Assembly (NCBI GenBank): GCA_013334525.1
Contig: JAAXXK010000002.1
Coordinates: forward strand, 1 to 64,000
Length of the DNA stretch: 64,000 bases
Origin: Chlorobiaceae bacterium
Lineage (GTDB): Bacteria; Bacteroidota; Chlorobiia; Chlorobiales; Chlorobiaceae
Reading direction: 5' to 3'
The notes under the pieces are model-generated. The model did not search any database. It had not been told where the DNA came from and saw only the letters and a program-made list of their open reading frames with translations. Shown one piece after another: positions 19,203 to 28,984 of this stretch. Both the position numbers and the translations under genes were made by a program. Position 1 is the stretch's first letter; each line of letters opens with the position of its first letter.

Positions 19203-20801
19203 TCAATCCCCTTTTTTCCCTAGAACAGCAACCAACGCCAGCAGGCCGGCGATGCCCAGGCAGATTTTCGGCAGGAGGTCAGGATGTGCTGTATAAAAGG
19301 TCAGACGATCTTCCAGCGGGACTGCCGCAGTTAAAACCGATATTTGCCACCACGGTATTTCCGCATAGCTCCGTCCGCAGGAGTCGTAAAACAGAGTCAC
19401 CCCCGTGTTGGCGCAGCGAGCCATCGCCCTGCGGTTCTCGATGCACCGAAGCCTGCCTATTGCCGCATGTTGCCAGGGGCCGTAAGAGGTACCGTACCAT
19501 CCGTCGTTGGTCACCAGCGTCAGGAACTGCGCCCCTCCCCTGACAAACTCAGATACCAGACCCGGAAAAATCGATTCATAGCAGATGATATTGGCCATCC
19601 TTATTGAACTCCCTTTCGAATTCCTGAAGGTCATGACGGTCGCCTCGCGCCCCTTCTGCCAACTGGTTATCCCGGATAGGGAAAAGTTGAGCCGTTCCAG
19701 CAAAGGAAAATATTCGGTGTAGGGAACCCTCTCACCGAAAGGAACCAGCCGCATCTTCCGGTATATCTGGAGCGGAACCTCGCCCGGCTGGAGCAGCATC
19801 GAGGCGTTATAAGCCGCGTAGGGACGTCCCTGGGAGCCATCATTGCCCGCCTGCCCCGCAGAGAGCGGCTCCGCATCCGGGAATCCGGTCAACAGAGGGG
19901 TATTCCACCGTGCGACCATACGCCTGACTGATTCCAGATAGGGCTTATAGCCGGGATCGCGGATATAGAACGGAATGGCGGTCTCCGGCCAGATTACCAG
20001 CTCGGAACGATCGTTTGCAAGCGCCTGCCCGGTAAGGCTGTAGAGAAGGGATATCGTTCGTTCGGGGCCGATCCCGCCCCATTTTTCATGAGGATCTATA
20101 TCGGGCTGTACGACCGATACCCTGATAGTTGGAGGGGCGCTGCGCAGGCGTGCCTCATCGAATACCTGACGCGCATACAAAAGAGGTGCGACCGTCATGA
20201 CGGCCATCAGCGTCATGACGGCAATCCGCCCCTGCGGACTCTCCTTCCCCCTGACCAGCAGCAGCACGAGCACATTGAAGACGAGCAGCCAGAAACTTAC
20301 ACCCCATACTCCGGTTATATCGGCATACTGAACCATCCAGAGAAGGTTTGACTGGGAGTTGCCAAGGGTCAGCCAGCCGAGCGAAAGGTCCTGCTGCATG
20401 TATGCCCACTCCCAGCCAGTCCAGATGAATGGCAGCGAGAAGAGCGCAAAACGGTATCCGGCCCGTTTCCGTAAATGGTAGAACACAATCAGGGGCACCG
20501 TCGAAAAGAGGGACTGGACGAAAATGGTGAGAACGCCGCCGACGAAGGTCGCAAGGCAGACCCACCAGAGGCTTATCAGGCAGAACAGAAGCATTGAGAT
20601 CCAGCTCTTCCTGAAAAAATGTCCGAACCGCTCTTCATGTTCCAGGGAGAGCAGAAGCGGCACAATTGCGACCCATGCCAGAGGCTCAAGATGAAGCGAC
20701 GGCCATGTAGGAAAGGAGATTCCGAGAAGAATACCGCTCAGCAACGGCAAAAAAAAACGTTTGAAAAAATTGGGCTCGGCAGCCTTAAGTGTTCTATTCA
20801 T
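19203..20801 (-). CDS. lnt: Apolipoprotein N-acyltransferase
   Basis: Inner-membrane enzyme that adds the third acyl chain to lipoproteins. The 532-residue protein has several N-terminal membrane spans (LPLLSGILLGISFPTWPSLH, LLFCLISLWWVCLATF), then a periplasmic nitrilase-fold domain with E in VIWPETAIPF, K in YRKMRLVPFGE and C in NIICYESIFPG, and a last span at the C-terminus. All catalytic residues are present. It is divergent from fmoA, with 239 bp between the starts. Confidence 0.95.
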   Translation of the reverse strand: MNRTLKAAEPNFFKRFFLPLLSGILLGISFPTWPSLHLEPLAWVAIVPLLLSLEHEERFGHFFRKSWISMLLFCLISLWWVCLATFVGGVLTIFVQSLFSTVPLIVFYHLRKRAGYRFALFSLPFIWTGWEWAYMQQDLSLGWLTLGNSQSNLLWMVQYADITGVWGVSFWLLVFNVLVLLLVRGKESPQGRIAVMTLMAVMTVAPLLYARQVFDEARLRSAPPTIRVSVVQPDIDPHEKWGGIGPERTISLLYSLTGQALANDRSELVIWPETAIPFYIRDPGYKPYLESVRRMVARWNTPLLTGFPDAEPLSAGQAGNDGSQGRPYAAYNASMLLQPGEVPLQIYRKMRLVPFGERVPYTEYFPLLERLNFSLSGITSWQKGREATVMTFRNSKGSSIRMANIICYESIFPGLVSEFVRGGAQFLTLVTNDGWYGTSYGPWQHAAIGRLRCIENRRAMARCANTGVTLFYDSCGRSYAEIPWWQISVLTAAVPLEDRLTFYTAHPDLLPKICLGIAGLLALVAVLGKKGD

Positions 20802-21040
20802 GATGCAAATGATCGTCCGGATGACTGGAAACGTTTGCGGGCTGGTATTCCAGGACTTTTTCGGCCTGCCATGCGACCAAAAGGCAATGAATAGTGACTC
20901 AGGACTGCAAGAGGCATATTTTCCTTTATTTATTAATATTTATTCTTTAATTTTCTTTCAAGCTGTTATTTAACAGGAGTAACCGTGTGTTTTTCCTGAA
21001 AATACCATTTTAAACGCCACAAGAAAAAAGGAGAATAATT
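20802..21040 (+). promoter_or_regulatory. fmoA leader and promoter region
   Basis: The divergent gap between lnt and fmoA. It contains a very AT-rich block at about 20915-20975, and a strong ribosome binding site AAAAAAGGAG ends 7-8 bp before the fmoA ATG. No clear -35/-10 pair can be chosen by eye; the AT-rich block may act as an upstream element for a strongly expressed gene. Confidence 0.4.
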
Positions 21041-22141
21041 ATGGCTCTTTTCGGCTCAACTGACACGACAACCGCCCATTCCGATTACGAAATCGTTCTC
21101 GAAGGCGGATCCAGCTCCTGGGGAAAGGTAAAAGCCCGGGCTAAGGTTAATGTCCCACCTGCCAGCCCATTGCTTCCTGCCGACTGCAATGTCAAGCTCA
21201 CTGTAAAACCTCTCGACCCGGCAAAAGGTTTCGTCAGAATTTCAGCCGTGATCGAGTCGATCGTCGACAGCACCAAGAACAAACTGACCATCGAAGCCGA
21301 CATCGCCAACGAGACCAAGGAAAGAAGGATCTCCGTTGGTGAAGGCACCGTTTCCGTAGGCGATTTCAGCCATTCATTCTCCTTTGAAGGCTCTGTCGTC
21401 AACATGTTCTACTACCGCTCTGACGCTGTTCGCCGCAATGTTCCAAACCCGATCTACATGCAGGGTCGTCAGTTCCATGACATCCTCATGAAAGTACCAC
21501 TCGACAACAACGACCTCATCGACACCTGGGAAGGCACCGTGAAAGCTGCACAGAGCACCGGCGCATTCAACGACTGGATCCGTGACTTCTGGTTCATCGG
21601 CCCCGCTTTCACCGCGCTGAACGAAGGTGGACAGAGGATTTCGAGGATCGAGGTCAACAGCATCGGCACCCAGAGCGGCGAAAAAGGCCCGGTTGGTGTT
21701 TCAAGATGGCGTTTCTCCCACGGCGGTTCGGGTATGGTTGATTCCATCTCCCGCTGGGCAGAACTGTTCCCGGCAGACAAGCTTACCAGACCGGCATCGG
21801 TCGAAGCTGGCTTCCGTTCAGACTCACAGGGTATCGAAGTCAAGGTTGACGGTGAATTCCCTGGCGTTTCTGTCGATGCAGGCGGCGGTCTCCGCAGAAT
21901 CCTCAACCACCCGCTCATTCCGCTGGTTCACCACGGCATGGTCGGCAAGTTCAACGATTTCCGTGTTGACGCACAGCTCAAGGTCGTGCTTCCCAAAGGC
22001 TACAAGGTTCGTTATGCAGCTCCCCAGTTCCGTTCGCAGAACCTGGAAGAGTACCGCTGGAGCGGTGGCGCCTACTCCCGTTGGGTCGAGCACGTCTGCA
22101 AAGGCGGCGTTGGACAGTTCGAGATTCTGTACGCACAGTAA
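21041..22141 (+). CDS. fmoA: Fenna-Matthews-Olson bacteriochlorophyll a protein
   Basis: Water-soluble trimeric antenna protein that links the chlorosome baseplate to the reaction centre; each subunit binds seven to eight bacteriochlorophyll a molecules. The 366-residue protein starts MALFGS, contains SDYEIVLEGGSSSWGKVK, SDAVRRNVPNPIYMQGRQFH, FNDWIRDFWFIGPAF and HPLIPLVHHGMVGKF, and ends GGVGQFEILYAQ, the same features as known FmoA proteins from green sulfur bacteria. It has its own terminator. It defines the lineage of the window. Confidence 0.99.
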   Translation: MALFGSTDTTTAHSDYEIVLEGGSSSWGKVKARAKVNVPPASPLLPADCNVKLTVKPLDPAKGFVRISAVIESIVDSTKNKLTIEADIANETKERRISVGEGTVSVGDFSHSFSFEGSVVNMFYYRSDAVRRNVPNPIYMQGRQFHDILMKVPLDNNDLIDTWEGTVKAAQSTGAFNDWIRDFWFIGPAFTALNEGGQRISRIEVNSIGTQSGEKGPVGVSRWRFSHGGSGMVDSISRWAELFPADKLTRPASVEAGFRSDSQGIEVKVDGEFPGVSVDAGGGLRRILNHPLIPLVHHGMVGKFNDFRVDAQLKVVLPKGYKVRYAAPQFRSQNLEEYRWSGGAYSRWVEHVCKGGVGQFEILYAQ

Positions 22142-22157
22142 TCGATTTCGTAGTAAC

Positions 22158-22190
22158 AAAAAGACCGGCCCAGCGCCGGTCTTTTTGTTT
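22158..22190 (+). terminator. Intrinsic terminator of fmoA
   Basis: Stem AAGACCGGC/GCCGGTCTT with flanking A and T runs and a 5-nt loop, 17 bp after the fmoA stop. Confidence 0.9.
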
Positions 22191-22210
22191 TAGTGAAGAA
22201 GCAAGAAAAA

Positions 22211-22328
22211 GGACCAAAAGGACTCAAGGGACTTAAAGGACATAAGGGGAAAAAGAGGAGGTGCCACTGGTACAAAACTCTTAAACATTTATGTCCCTTT
22301 GGTCCTTTAAGTCCTTTTGGTCCCTTTC
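22211..22328. repeat. Nonamer minisatellite forming a long palindrome
   Basis: Left arm 22211-22255 is five tandem 9-bp units (GGACCAAAA, GGACTCAAG, GGACTTAAA, GGACATAAG, GGGAAAAAG). Right arm about 22290-22328 carries the complementary units (ATGTCCCTT, TGGTCCTTT, AAGTCCTTT, TGGTCCCTT). The intervening ~34 bp forms the loop. It lies between the fmoA terminator and the stop of the convergent MerR-type gene. Confidence 0.85.
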
Positions 22329-22357
22329 CGTGTTTTATTGGTCCCTTTCTTTTTTTC

Positions 22358-22762
22358 CTACCCTATCAGCTGCAGGATATCCTCGATCTCGTCCTTGATC
22401 TCGCGCAGAAGCATTCTCCTTCGTTCGTCGGTAATTTCGTACTCCTTCTGCTCCCTGCCTATCTGCTTCTGCAACTTGAGAATCTCGCTGGTTTTATGGT
22501 CAGCCTCATCGTCTTTGGCTGCGCCACTCTTGACCATCTGGCTCGCCTTGTTGAGCTTGTAGCCCTTTTCGTAGACCAGCTCCTTGATGTTGAGCACCAT
22601 GGCGATATCGCGGTTCGTGTAGCGCCGGTTGCTCCTGGTATCCCTTGCCGGGGAAAGTTCACTGAAGAACTCCTCCCAGTAACGGAGCAGATAGGCGGGA
22701 ATCCCGGAAATCCGGCTGACCTCACCGATCGAATAGTAACTTTTGGTTGACTCGAAAGCCAT
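22358..22762 (-). CDS. MerR-family transcriptional regulator
   Basis: A 134-residue protein with the MerR winged helix at residues 9-75: YYSIGEVSRISGIPAYLLRYW, NRRYTNRDIAMVLNIKELVYEKGYKLNKA. A C-terminal coiled-coil helix (KTSEILKLQKQIGREQKEYEI onward) would dimerise it. No cysteine or other obvious ligand-binding motif is present. It is divergent from the ABC exporter gene (67 bp), which it may control. Confidence 0.9.
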   Translation of the reverse strand: MAFESTKSYYSIGEVSRISGIPAYLLRYWEEFFSELSPARDTRSNRRYTNRDIAMVLNIKELVYEKGYKLNKASQMVKSGAAKDDEADHKTSEILKLQKQIGREQKEYEITDERRRMLLREIKDEIEDILQLIG

Positions 22763-22829
22763 CGTAGTTGTTCGTTTTGTTTTCTCTCTACTTATTATAC
22801 ATTAAGAACGTCACTTCAAAAAAGGACGG

Positions 22830-24584
22830 ATGAAAAATCTGCTTGCCTTACGGCCATATCTTCTCCGCTACAGGAAATCCCTTGCCGCAGGAATCGTCTG
22901 CGTCATAGCCACCAATTTCTTTGGCGTGGCCGCGCCGCGTTTTCTCGGGGAGGCCATCGACCTGATGGGAAGGCATTTCGAAATCAAGGATGTAATCGTC
23001 AAAGTCGCCCTTTACATCCTGCTTGCGGCAGTAAGCGGTGTAACGCTCTACCTCGTCCGCCAGCTTATCATCGTCACATCGAGGCATATCGAATTTGACC
23101 TCAAAAACGATTATTACGCGCATCTCCAGACACTCTCCTCCTCCTTTTACGACAGTACCGGTTCGGGCGAGCTGATTTCAAGGGGCACCAACGACCTGAA
23201 CGCCGTCCGTGATTTTCTCGGCCCCGGCATCATGTATTCGATCAACACGCTTTTCAGGCTGATTTTCGCCATTGGGGCCATGGTCGCCATATCGCCGACG
23301 CTGACCCTACTGGCCCTGCTCCCCGCACCGCTGCTCAGCTATTCGGTCTACAGGACCGGTGTCTCGATCCAGAAGCGTTCCAGGCAGATCCAGGAGAACT
23401 ATGCGGCCATCACCAATCTCGTCCAGGAAAACATATCGGGCATCAGGGTGGTAAGGAACTACAACCGGGAAGCCTACGAAACCGGGCGGTTCGAAAAGCT
23501 GAACAACGCTTATTACGACAAAAACCTGCGGCTCGGAAAAATCCAGGCCTGGTTCATGGCACTCCTGACCGGCCTGACAGCGCTCTCGCTCATCCCGGTG
23601 ATATGGGTCGGTGGACTGAACGTCATGAAAGGCACCATGAGCATAGGCGGCATCGCCCAGTTCGTCATCTACGTATCGATGCTGAGCTGGCCCATGATTT
23701 CGATCGGCTGGGTGACCAACATCGTCCAGAAAGCAGCCGCGGCACAGACCCGTTTGCGTGAAATCTTTGACACCAAGCCTGATATCACCGATTCGGGCAC
23801 CGACAGGAAAAGTCATGGTTCCGATCCGCTTAACGGGAGCCTGACCTTCGAGCATGTCTGGTTCTACTACCCGTCTCAACCCGAAAAGGCCGTGCTCAGG
23901 GACATTTCGTTCACTGTTGAGCCCGGAACGAAAGTGGCTATCGTAGGAGCGACCGGTTCAGGAAAATCGACCGTGGTCAACCTCATTCCCCGCATGTATG
24001 ATCCGGCAAGGGGACGCATCATGATCGACGGCAGGGATATCAGAAGCCTTCCTCTCTCCGTCATCAGGCGCACGATTGGATTTGTTCCCCAGTCGAACTT
24101 CCTTTTTTCGGACACGATCCGCCACAACATCGACTTCGGCAGCAGCAACAACGGACTCGACGTCATCGAAGCAAGCCGGATCGCCATGCTGTATGACGAC
24201 GTGGTCGATTTTCCGGACGGCTTCGACACGATGCTGGGCGAAAAAGGGATCAACCTGTCAGGCGGCCAGAAACAGCGTGCGTGCATTGCCAGGGCGCTCA
24301 GCTGGAACCCGTCGATACTCGTGCTCGACGATGCCCTTTCGGCGGTCGATACGGCAACCGAAGCCAGTATTTTCGATGGCCTGCTCGAAAAGCTCCCCGA
24401 AACCACCATTGTGCTCATCAGCCACCGCATCTCAACGGTCAGGAACTGCGACCGCATCATCGTACTGCATGAGGGAACAATCGCCGAAAGCGGAACCCAC
24501 GAAGAGTTGCTGGCAAACGGCCAGTACTACGCCGACCTCTACACAAGGCAGCTGCTCGAAGAGGAGATCAGCTCGCTGAGCTGA
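22830..24584 (+). CDS. ABC exporter, fused permease and ATPase (MsbA-like)
   Basis: A 584-residue half-transporter that would work as a homodimer in the inner membrane. Residues 1-320 hold six membrane spans of the type I exporter fold; residues about 340-575 are the ATPase with Walker A GATGSGKST (373-381), Q-loop FVPQSNFLFSDTI, signature LSGGQKQR (476-483), Walker B ILVLDDALSAVD and the H-loop LISHRIST. The substrate (lipid, drug or peptide) cannot be told. Confidence 0.9.
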   Translation: MKNLLALRPYLLRYRKSLAAGIVCVIATNFFGVAAPRFLGEAIDLMGRHFEIKDVIVKVALYILLAAVSGVTLYLVRQLIIVTSRHIEFDLKNDYYAHLQTLSSSFYDSTGSGELISRGTNDLNAVRDFLGPGIMYSINTLFRLIFAIGAMVAISPTLTLLALLPAPLLSYSVYRTGVSIQKRSRQIQENYAAITNLVQENISGIRVVRNYNREAYETGRFEKLNNAYYDKNLRLGKIQAWFMALLTGLTALSLIPVIWVGGLNVMKGTMSIGGIAQFVIYVSMLSWPMISIGWVTNIVQKAAAAQTRLREIFDTKPDITDSGTDRKSHGSDPLNGSLTFEHVWFYYPSQPEKAVLRDISFTVEPGTKVAIVGATGSGKSTVVNLIPRMYDPARGRIMIDGRDIRSLPLSVIRRTIGFVPQSNFLFSDTIRHNIDFGSSNNGLDVIEASRIAMLYDDVVDFPDGFDTMLGEKGINLSGGQKQRACIARALSWNPSILVLDDALSAVDTATEASIFDGLLEKLPETTIVLISHRISTVRNCDRIIVLHEGTIAESGTHEELLANGQYYADLYTRQLLEEEISSLS

Positions 24585-24596
24585 GGAAGAGGAAGA

Positions 24597-24738
24597 AAAA
24601 GGACGAATTGAAGAAAGGGACCAAAGGGACTTAAAGGACATAAAGGACGAACAGTAAGAATGTTTTTTCGGAGAATCGATCTTTAGTCCCTTTGGTCATT
24701 TTGGTCCTTTAAGTCCTTTTCTTCAATTCGTCCTTTTC
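24597..24738. repeat. Nonamer minisatellite palindrome overlapping the end of the radical SAM gene
   Basis: Left arm 24597-24654 and right arm 24684-24738 are inverted copies. The outermost ~20 bp (AAAAGGACGAATTGAAGAAA and its complement) pair perfectly, and inner units follow the GGACNNAAR nonamer pattern. The right arm runs into the coding region of the leftward radical SAM gene and supplies its last residues and stop codon at 24709. Confidence 0.85.
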
Positions 24739-26166
24739 CCCCACTCTCCCCATCCCCCCCAGCTGTTTCCGCAGATCCTTTCTCGACAGGCCGTACATGT
24801 GCACATAGAGCATGTTGAACATCAGTACTGCGGAAGGAAGCGTGGGGGCGCGCATCGCCCGTTCGATGGCGTGGCGCAGGGTGAAGACCCTTGAGGTCAG
24901 CGCGGTATAGCTTGGGATGAACTCTTCGAGCGACATCTGCTTGGGCAGGTAGAGCATCTCCTGGCCCCATGAAAACCTGAACGCATCATGGTCATCGCTG
25001 CTGTGCAGGAGGCGTCCTTCCGTGGCCAGGCGGCTGAAAACGCTGGTTCCCGGAATCGGGCGGAGAAGGTTGATGCCCGGCACGTCGATGCCGGTCTCTT
25101 CGATGAAGGCTTCGATGATCTCCGGCATGGCAAGCGTGTCGCCGTCGAGCCCGAATATGAAGCTGCCGTAGACGCAGATTCCGGCCTCCCTGATGGCCTT
25201 GATGCAGCGTGACTGGCGGCTGGCCGGATTGTGGAATTTGTGGTGCAACTGGTTGCTCTCGTCGGCAAGGCTCTCGATCCCGACCAACAGGGCGCCGCAA
25301 CCCGAACGTGCCAGTATTTCAAGCAGCCGCGGGTTTTCACCCAGCAAGGTCGTCGCCTGTCCGACCCATCTGATCTTGAAGGGAACCAGCCGCGAAAAGA
25401 GTTCTGCGGCGTAGGCTTCATCGGCATTTACCGTGTCGTCGAGAAAAAAGAAGATACGGCGATCCTCTTCCTGAAAGCGCTCAACCTCCCTGACCACCTC
25501 ATCCACGGGACGATGCCGGAGCTTGTGTCCGTTCATGATGTGGACATTGCAGAAATCGCAACTGTAGGGACAACCCCTGGTTGTCTGCACGACGTTGGTG
25601 GTAAAGTACCTTCCGATATCGAGGGCCGATTTATCGACAGGCCTGCAGGTTGAGAGATCGGGAAACACCCCCTGCCGGTACTCCGGCTTCAGGCTCCCGG
25701 CCTTCAGGTCTTCGAGCACCTCTTTCCAGAGATCGTCAGCCTCGCCGATGACCAGCACGTCGGCCTGATCCCGGCACCGCTCAGGAAAGATCGAGACATA
25801 GGGGCCGCCGAGCACCACGGGAGTACCTTTCGAACGGAAGAGCGACGCTATTTCGAACGCCGGGCGAACCGCGCCGGTCTGGACGCTGATACCGACCAGG
25901 TCCCAATGCCTTTCAAGGGGCAGGCGGTCGAACCTGAGGTCGCAGATCTCCTGGCTGACACCCTCCACCTTAACCGAACTGAGGATCATCAGCGACAACG
26001 GTGGAATGGCGAACTGTGCCCGTTTGATGACGCTGCTCATGGCACGGTCCTTGAGAAGTGACAGGAGTCCCTTGCCGGCTCCGTCGAGCAGGGCCGCACC
26101 GTCCACTCCACTGGAAGCCTGTACGAAAATGAGCAGTACCGAACGGGGTTTTAACGAGTCTGTCAT
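24709..26166 (-). CDS. Cobalamin-binding-type radical SAM protein
   Basis: A 485-residue protein with an N-terminal B12-binding-like Rossmann domain (WDLVGISVQTGAVRPAFEIA, GTPVVLGGPYVSIFPE, DVLVIGEADD), then the radical SAM cluster motif CPYSCDFC at residues 199-206, the SAM region FFFLDDTVNAD, and a C-terminal helical part. No DxHxxG cobalamin motif is obvious in the first domain, so B12 binding is uncertain. The family includes BchE and the methyltransferases BchQ and BchR that modify chlorosome chlorophylls. A role in pigment or lipid modification is inferred from family and lineage, not proven. The start is ATG 26166; it lies only 4 bp past the mutS stop. Confidence 0.75.
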   Translation of the reverse strand: MTDSLKPRSVLLIFVQASSGVDGAALLDGAGKGLLSLLKDRAMSSVIKRAQFAIPPLSLMILSSVKVEGVSQEICDLRFDRLPLERHWDLVGISVQTGAVRPAFEIASLFRSKGTPVVLGGPYVSIFPERCRDQADVLVIGEADDLWKEVLEDLKAGSLKPEYRQGVFPDLSTCRPVDKSALDIGRYFTTNVVQTTRGCPYSCDFCNVHIMNGHKLRHRPVDEVVREVERFQEEDRRIFFFLDDTVNADEAYAAELFSRLVPFKIRWVGQATTLLGENPRLLEILARSGCGALLVGIESLADESNQLHHKFHNPASRQSRCIKAIREAGICVYGSFIFGLDGDTLAMPEIIEAFIEETGIDVPGINLLRPIPGTSVFSRLATEGRLLHSSDDHDAFRFSWGQEMLYLPKQMSLEEFIPSYTALTSRVFTLRHAIERAMRAPTLPSAVLMFNMLYVHMYGLSRKDLRKQLGGMGRVGEKDELKKRT

Positions 26167-26170
26167 GGGC

Positions 26171-28795
26171 TTAGCGTACCGACTTTCCGAGCGCAATGTC
26201 CTGCAGGCGCTTCAGCTCCACAAGCGCATCGAGCGGCGTGAGGCTGTTGATGTCGATTCCGGAGAGATCCTTGCGCAGCAGGCTCTCCTGTTCCTCGAAC
26301 AGTGAAATCTGCCTGGTCTGGAGAAGGGACGGGGCAGAACGTTGCAAGGGTATTTCGATCTCACGCTTTTCCATGCCGGCCAGGAGCTCCCTGGCCCGGA
26401 CGATAACCTCCGAAGGCATGCCGGCCATCTTGGCGACCTCGATACCGTAACTGTTGTCCGAAGCTCCCCGCACGATCTTGCGCAGGAAGATCACCGTGTC
26501 GGCGGTTTCGACCACGGTGGCGTTGAAGTTGACCACTCTTTCGAGGCGCGTTTCCAGCTCGGCAAGTTCATGATAATGGGTGGCAAAAAGGGTCCGGGCC
26601 TGGAGCCTGTCATGGATGTACTCGCTCATCGACCAGGCGATCGACATGCCGTCGAAGGTGCTGGTGCCCCGGCCAATCTCGTCGAGAAGCAGCAGGCTCC
26701 TTGATGTTGCGTTGTTCAGGATGCTGGCCGCTTCGTTCATCTCCACAAGGAAGGTGCTCTCGCCTGATGTGATGTTGTCCGAAGCGCCGACCCTCGTGAA
26801 AATCCTGTCAACCAGGCCGATTTCGGCTTCGTCGGCAGGCACGAAGCTCCCGACCTGCGCAAGCAGTACGATGAGCCCTGCCTGCCTGAGGAAGGAGCTT
26901 TTACCGGCCATGTTCGGGCCGGTGATGATCAGCAGCTGCTGGCGCAGCCCGATCCTGCAGTCGTTGGCCACAAAAGGCTCATCCGCACCCAGGATGCGTT
27001 CGAGCACGGGATGTCGCCCACCGGTGACCGAAAGCTCAGTGCTCTCGTTCATCACCGGCCGGCAGTAACGGTACTCGTTTGCACACCATGCGAAAGAGGC
27101 CAGGCAATCGAGTTCCGCAAGCGCCGCGGAGCTACCCTGGATCGATGCGGCGCTGTCCGCCGCCATGGCGCATAGCTCGTGGAACAGACGGTGTTCGAGC
27201 AGCAGGCTCTTCTCCTCAGCCGTCAGGATCTTCTCCTCGTACTCCTTGAGGGCTGGAATCGTGTAGCGTTCGGCGTTGACCAGCGTCTGCTTCTTCTCAT
27301 AATAGTCCGGAACCTTGTCGCTGTTGGCCCTGCTGACCTCGATATAGTAGCCGAACACCTTGTTGTACTGAACCTTCAGGGTCGAGATCGAGGTCTTGCG
27401 GCGCTCCTCCTGCTGGATGTCGAGCAGGCGGTCACGTGCGCCTGACGAGATCGCCCTCAATTCGTCGAGCTCCTGATGGTAGCCCGCCCTGATGTAGCCT
27501 CCATCGCGCACCGCGCCTGTGGCTTCCGGATCCAGCGCCAGCTCGATCGCGCCGGCAAGCTCCGGCAGCTCTTCGAGCCCGTCGGCGAGCCTGCGAAGCC
27601 TTGGTGAACTGCTCTCGACAAGAAGAGCCCTGATCTGCGGGATGATCGCCAGTGAGGTGCCGAGCATACGGACCTCCCTCGGCATGGCCCTGAAGGTCGC
27701 AATGCGCGACAGGGCTCGTTCAAGGTCGATGACGCCACCGATCAACCGGCGAATCTCTTCCCTGTTCTGCGGACTTTCGAGCAGCTCTTCGACGGCGTCG
27801 TGCCGAAGGGTGACAGGTTCGAGTTTAGTGAGCGGATGAAGCAGCCAGCGCCGCAGCAGGCGCGCACCCATGGGATTCCTGGTCTTGTCGATCACTTCAA
27901 GCAGGCTGCCGTTCAGGGTGCCGTCCTGCATCGACGAGATGATTTCGAGGTTCCTGCGCGTCTGGATATCGAGGCTCATGCTGTCGCCGCTTTCGACCAT
28001 GCTGATGCGCGCCAGATACTTCAGGCTTCCCTGCCGGGCCTCTTCGAGGTACTGGAGGATCACCCCCGCCGCGATCCGCCCGGCTTCGGCACCGTCGATG
28101 CCGAAACCTTTCAGCGAATGGGTTTTGAAATGGCTGGTCAGCACCCTTGTCGCCTGCTCCTCACTGAACATCCACTCTTCGAGTTCGGAAAACAGTGCTT
28201 CGGCATGAAGGCTTTTCTTGAGGGACTCCCTGAGCTCCTTTTCCCGCGAAGAGATCAAAATTTCAGCCGGATGCAGGGACTGCAGAAAATCCTTCAACTC
28301 GTGCTGCACCATCTCGGTCATCCTGAACTCGCCGGTGGTGACATCGACATAGGCAACGCCTGCGACATATTGCCTTCCACGCCTGAGCATGGCAACCGCG
28401 CAGAGGTAGTTATTGTGGCGATCATCAAGGATCTTGTCGCTGTAAGTGATCCCGGGGGTGACGATATCGGTGATCTCGCGGCGCACGATCCCCTTGGCTT
28501 CAGCAGGATCCTCCACCTGGTCGCAGACGGCAACCTTGAACCCTTTCCTGACAAGCTTTGCAATGTACCCCTCGCTCGCGTGGTGCGGAAAACCGGCCAT
28601 CGGCACTTCGCTTGAGCGTTTGGTAAGCACGATGTTCAGGGCGGTGGAGACCGAAATGGCGTCGTCGTAGAAGGTTTCGTAGAAGTCGCCGACGCGGAAC
28701 AGCAGAAGGTAATCGGGATAGCGATCCTTGACCTCAAGATACTGGCGCATCATTGGTGTCGCCTCTTGTTTGCGAGCTTCGGCGTCAGTGGCCAT
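26171..28795 (-). CDS. mutS: DNA mismatch repair protein MutS
   Basis: Recognises mispaired bases and recruits MutL. At 874 residues it is full length. The mismatch-binding Phe-x-Glu lies in [17 protein letters not shown] (residues 35-50), the ATPase Walker A in [15 protein letters not shown], followed by [19 protein letters not shown] and [14 protein letters not shown]. The radical SAM gene follows 4 bp after its stop, so the two are probably co-transcribed. Confidence 0.97.
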   Translation of the reverse strand: MATDAEARKQEATPMMRQYLEVKDRYPDYLLLFRVGDFYETFYDDAISVSTALNIVLTKRSSEVPMAGFPHHASEGYIAKLVRKGFKVAVCDQVEDPAEAKGIVRREITDIVTPGITYSDKILDDRHNNYLCAVAMLRRGRQYVAGVAYVDVTTGEFRMTEMVQHELKDFLQSLHPAEILISSREKELRESLKKSLHAEALFSELEEWMFSEEQATRVLTSHFKTHSLKGFGIDGAEAGRIAAGVILQYLEEARQGSLKYLARISMVESGDSMSLDIQTRRNLEIISSMQDGTLNGSLLEVIDKTRNPMGARLLRRWLLHPLTKLEPVTLRHDAVEELLESPQNREEIRRLIGGVIDLERALSRIATFRAMPREVRMLGTSLAIIPQIRALLVESSSPRLRRLADGLEELPELAGAIELALDPEATGAVRDGGYIRAGYHQELDELRAISSGARDRLLDIQQEERRKTSISTLKVQYNKVFGYYIEVSRANSDKVPDYYEKKQTLVNAERYTIPALKEYEEKILTAEEKSLLLEHRLFHELCAMAADSAASIQGSSAALAELDCLASFAWCANEYRYCRPVMNESTELSVTGGRHPVLERILGADEPFVANDCRIGLRQQLLIITGPNMAGKSSFLRQAGLIVLLAQVGSFVPADEAEIGLVDRIFTRVGASDNITSGESTFLVEMNEAASILNNATSRSLLLLDEIGRGTSTFDGMSIAWSMSEYIHDRLQARTLFATHYHELAELETRLERVVNFNATVVETADTVIFLRKIVRGASDNSYGIEVAKMAGMPSEVIVRARELLAGMEKREIEIPLQRSAPSLLQTRQISLFEEQESLLRKDLSGIDINSLTPLDALVELKRLQDIALGKSVR

Positions 28796-28984
28796 ATCTT
28801 GCTGGTCGGGTTACGGTTACGGCGATATCGATTTCAAGCTGAACAGTCAAGCTATATCAGCAGGCATAAAAAAACAAGCATTGTGGAAAGCTATGGGTCA
28901 GGACTTGACAACCGGCCGTCCAGAGGATATCTTGTCTCCTTCAATCTGCCTGCTGCCGACCGTTTCAACCAACGCTCCACACCC

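Noticed and set aside
24585-24708. Reading frames through the nonamer palindrome
   Set aside because: Charged low-complexity peptides arising from the repeat unit, not genes.
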